DNA from: Alphaproteobacteria bacterium | Lineage (GTDB): Bacteria > Pseudomonadota > Alphaproteobacteria > UBA8366 | Direction: 5' to 3' | Length of the DNA: 14,421 nucleotides | Assembly: GCA_018665505.1 (NCBI GenBank) | Contig: JABJCS010000571.1 | Coordinates: 1-14,421 of the forward strand | Shown here: positions 13,096 through 14,421 of the stretch, piece by piece | Layout: every line of letters begins with the position of its first letter | Position numbering within the stretch: the stretch's first letter is position 1 | Program-made: the position numbers and the translations under genes | The notes under the pieces: model-generated | The model's input: only the letters and a program-made list of their open reading frames with translations | The model's database searches: none | What the model was told of the DNA's origin: nothing

Positions 13096-14421
13096 CTGGA
13101 TTCCGGAACTTGCCGCCCGAACGGGGCCGAAATATCTCACCGTTGCGGAGGCGATTGCAGAGGACATTTCCGCCGGTCGATTGCAACCCGGCACGAAGCT
13201 ACCGCCACAGCGGGACCTCGCTTGGCGATTAGGTGTCACCGTCGGCACCGTCAGCCGCGCCTATACAGAGGCGGAACGGCAGGGTTTGGTTCGAGGCGAA
13301 GTCGGACGCGGTACTTATGTCCTGAGGCCGGGCCTGCGCGAGGGATTTCCACCACGTGAAACCGCACCTGCGGATCATATCGATCTCAGTCTCAGCTTTC
13401 CGGCACCGGGTGAAGAGGCCGAACATCTCAGCCATGCGCTCCAGCGCATCGCCGCAGACCCAGCGGCCTTCGATTTATTGGAGTATCAAACACCTGCCGG
13501 CAATCTACGCCACCGAGCCGCAGGAGCGGCGTGGCTTTCCATGACCGGTATTCATGCGGCGGCGGAGCAAGTGGTGATCACCAGCGGCGCCCAAAACGGG
13601 ATTCTCGTTGCTTTCGCGGCACTCACTCAGCCGGGTGACCATATCCTGACCGAATCTCTAACCTTTCCCGGCGTAAAACCGGTGGCTCGAATGCTGGGTC
13701 TGCGCATGGAAGGACTGTCGGTCGACGAGAACGGCCTGATCCCTGAAGCACTCGAAACAGCGTGCCGGATGCAGAACAGCAAGTTCCTCTATACCATCCC
13801 GACGATTCATAATCCGACAGCCGTCGTTATGCCGCAGGAGCGCCGCGAGGCTATTGCCGAGATCGCGCGCCGCCACGGATTGCACATCATTGAGGACGAT
13901 ATCGCCGCCCGATGCATGAAAGATCCGCCCCAACCGATTGCCACGATGGTACCGGAGCTTACCGTCTACCTGACCAGTCTTTCGAAGACCGTCGCGCCCG
14001 GTCTGAGGATCCGCTTCCTGCATTCCCCTGAAAGCTCATAGAGCGCCAAACCACGATTGCCGGAGCGTCTGCTTGGATGGCCCCAACGCTGACGGCGGAA
14101 CTGGCCACGAGCTGGATCGAAGACGGAACGGCGGAGCGCATACTCGATTCTCGGCGCGCGGAAGCGGTCGCACGTCTGGCACTGGCTCGGGACAAATTAC
14201 CCAGGCAATGCATCTCCGCCACGCCCGGCTGCCACCATATTTGGCTCACATTGCCGGAGCGCTGGCGAGCGGCGGATTTCACAGCTGAGGCCAAACGCCG
14301 AGGCGTTATCGTCGCACCTGCGGAAATTTTTGCCGCCGGACGCGTCGACGTTCCCCATGCGGTGCGTATATGCATCGGCATGCCGCGCTATCGCAATCAA
14401 TTGGAATCGGCGCTCGATACC
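13088..14421 (+). pseudogene. MocR-type GntR/aminotransferase regulator, frameshifted and cut by the window end
   Basis: A GntR winged helix (about residues 12-78, KLPPQRDLAWRLGVTVGTVS, ending VGRGTYV) is fused to a fold-type I aminotransferase-like domain that binds PLP as an effector sensor. Marks are HNPTAVVMP, IEDD and the PLP lysine K300 in SLSKTVAPGLRI. The first frame stops at TAG 14039-14041 after 317 residues. The aminotransferase homology continues without a stop from about 14035 to the last base in another frame (LIERQTTIAGASAWMAP, then VIVAPAEIFAAG, then HAVRICIG). Loss of a single base near 14033-14036 explains it. The gene is therefore either a recent pseudogene or intact with a sequencing error. 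Intact it would be about 450 residues or more. ATG 13088 has no ribosome site and a promoter positioned for leaderless transcription. Divergence from the DUF1127-to-GNAT run makes it that operon's likely regulator. Confidence 0.85.

Noticed and set aside
1..14421. tRNA, rRNA, CRISPR arrays, riboswitches and insertion sequences
   Set aside because: I looked for cloverleaf-like inverted repeats, repeat-spacer periodicity and terminal inverted repeats by eye and found none. The intergenic spaces (all under about 125 bases) are too short for most of them.

Overview
The window looks like a piece of an alphaproteobacterial chromosome. The evidence is a class Ia nrdAB pair with a CxxC NrdA tail, a DUF1127 protein, a MocR-type regulator, an Ada-like AraC/methyltransferase fusion lacking the N-terminal Ada domain, and moderately GC-rich coding sequence. 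I cannot name a genus. Genes are densely packed, no stretch over 300 bases lacks a gene, and I see no rRNA, tRNA, CRISPR array or insertion sequence.

Layout: (a) 1-1185, + strand: the last codons of nrdA, complete nrdB and a strong intrinsic terminator. (b) 1199-3046, - strand: a small SAM-dependent methyltransferase and the radical SAM enzyme of the AmmeMemoRadiSam system (amrS). (c) 3115-8589, + strand: a likely five-gene operon divergent from amrS, made of a small lipoprotein, a Memo-AMMECR1 fusion (amrB+amrA), a molybdenum hydroxylase large subunit without its usual partner subunits, CysQ and an exported phage-tail-collar-like protein with six HxH motifs. (d) 8636-9496, - strand: the AraC/O6-alkylguanine-DNA methyltransferase fusion. 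(e) 9583-12995, - strand: a co-directional run transcribed from right to left: DUF1127 protein, PhzF-family protein, EamA transporter, threonine/serine dehydratase-like PLP enzyme, GNAT acetyltransferase. (f) 13088-14421, + strand: a MocR/GntR-aminotransferase regulator, divergent from (e), with a one-base frameshift near 14035 and cut by the window end.

Two units stand out. The first is the AmmeMemoRadiSam locus: a conserved set of protein families whose chemistry, as far as I know, is unsolved. Here Memo and AMMECR1 are one polypeptide and sit in an apparent operon with a lipoprotein, an orphan molybdenum hydroxylase and a metal-binding-looking secreted protein. The second is the MocR-controlled divergon. 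Its 92-bp intergenic region holds a near-consensus promoter placed so that the mocR transcript should be leaderless. Three related TGTCA-type half-sites overlap that promoter and also the -35 box of the divergent operon, which suggests one regulator controlling itself and an amino-acid-related enzyme and exporter set.
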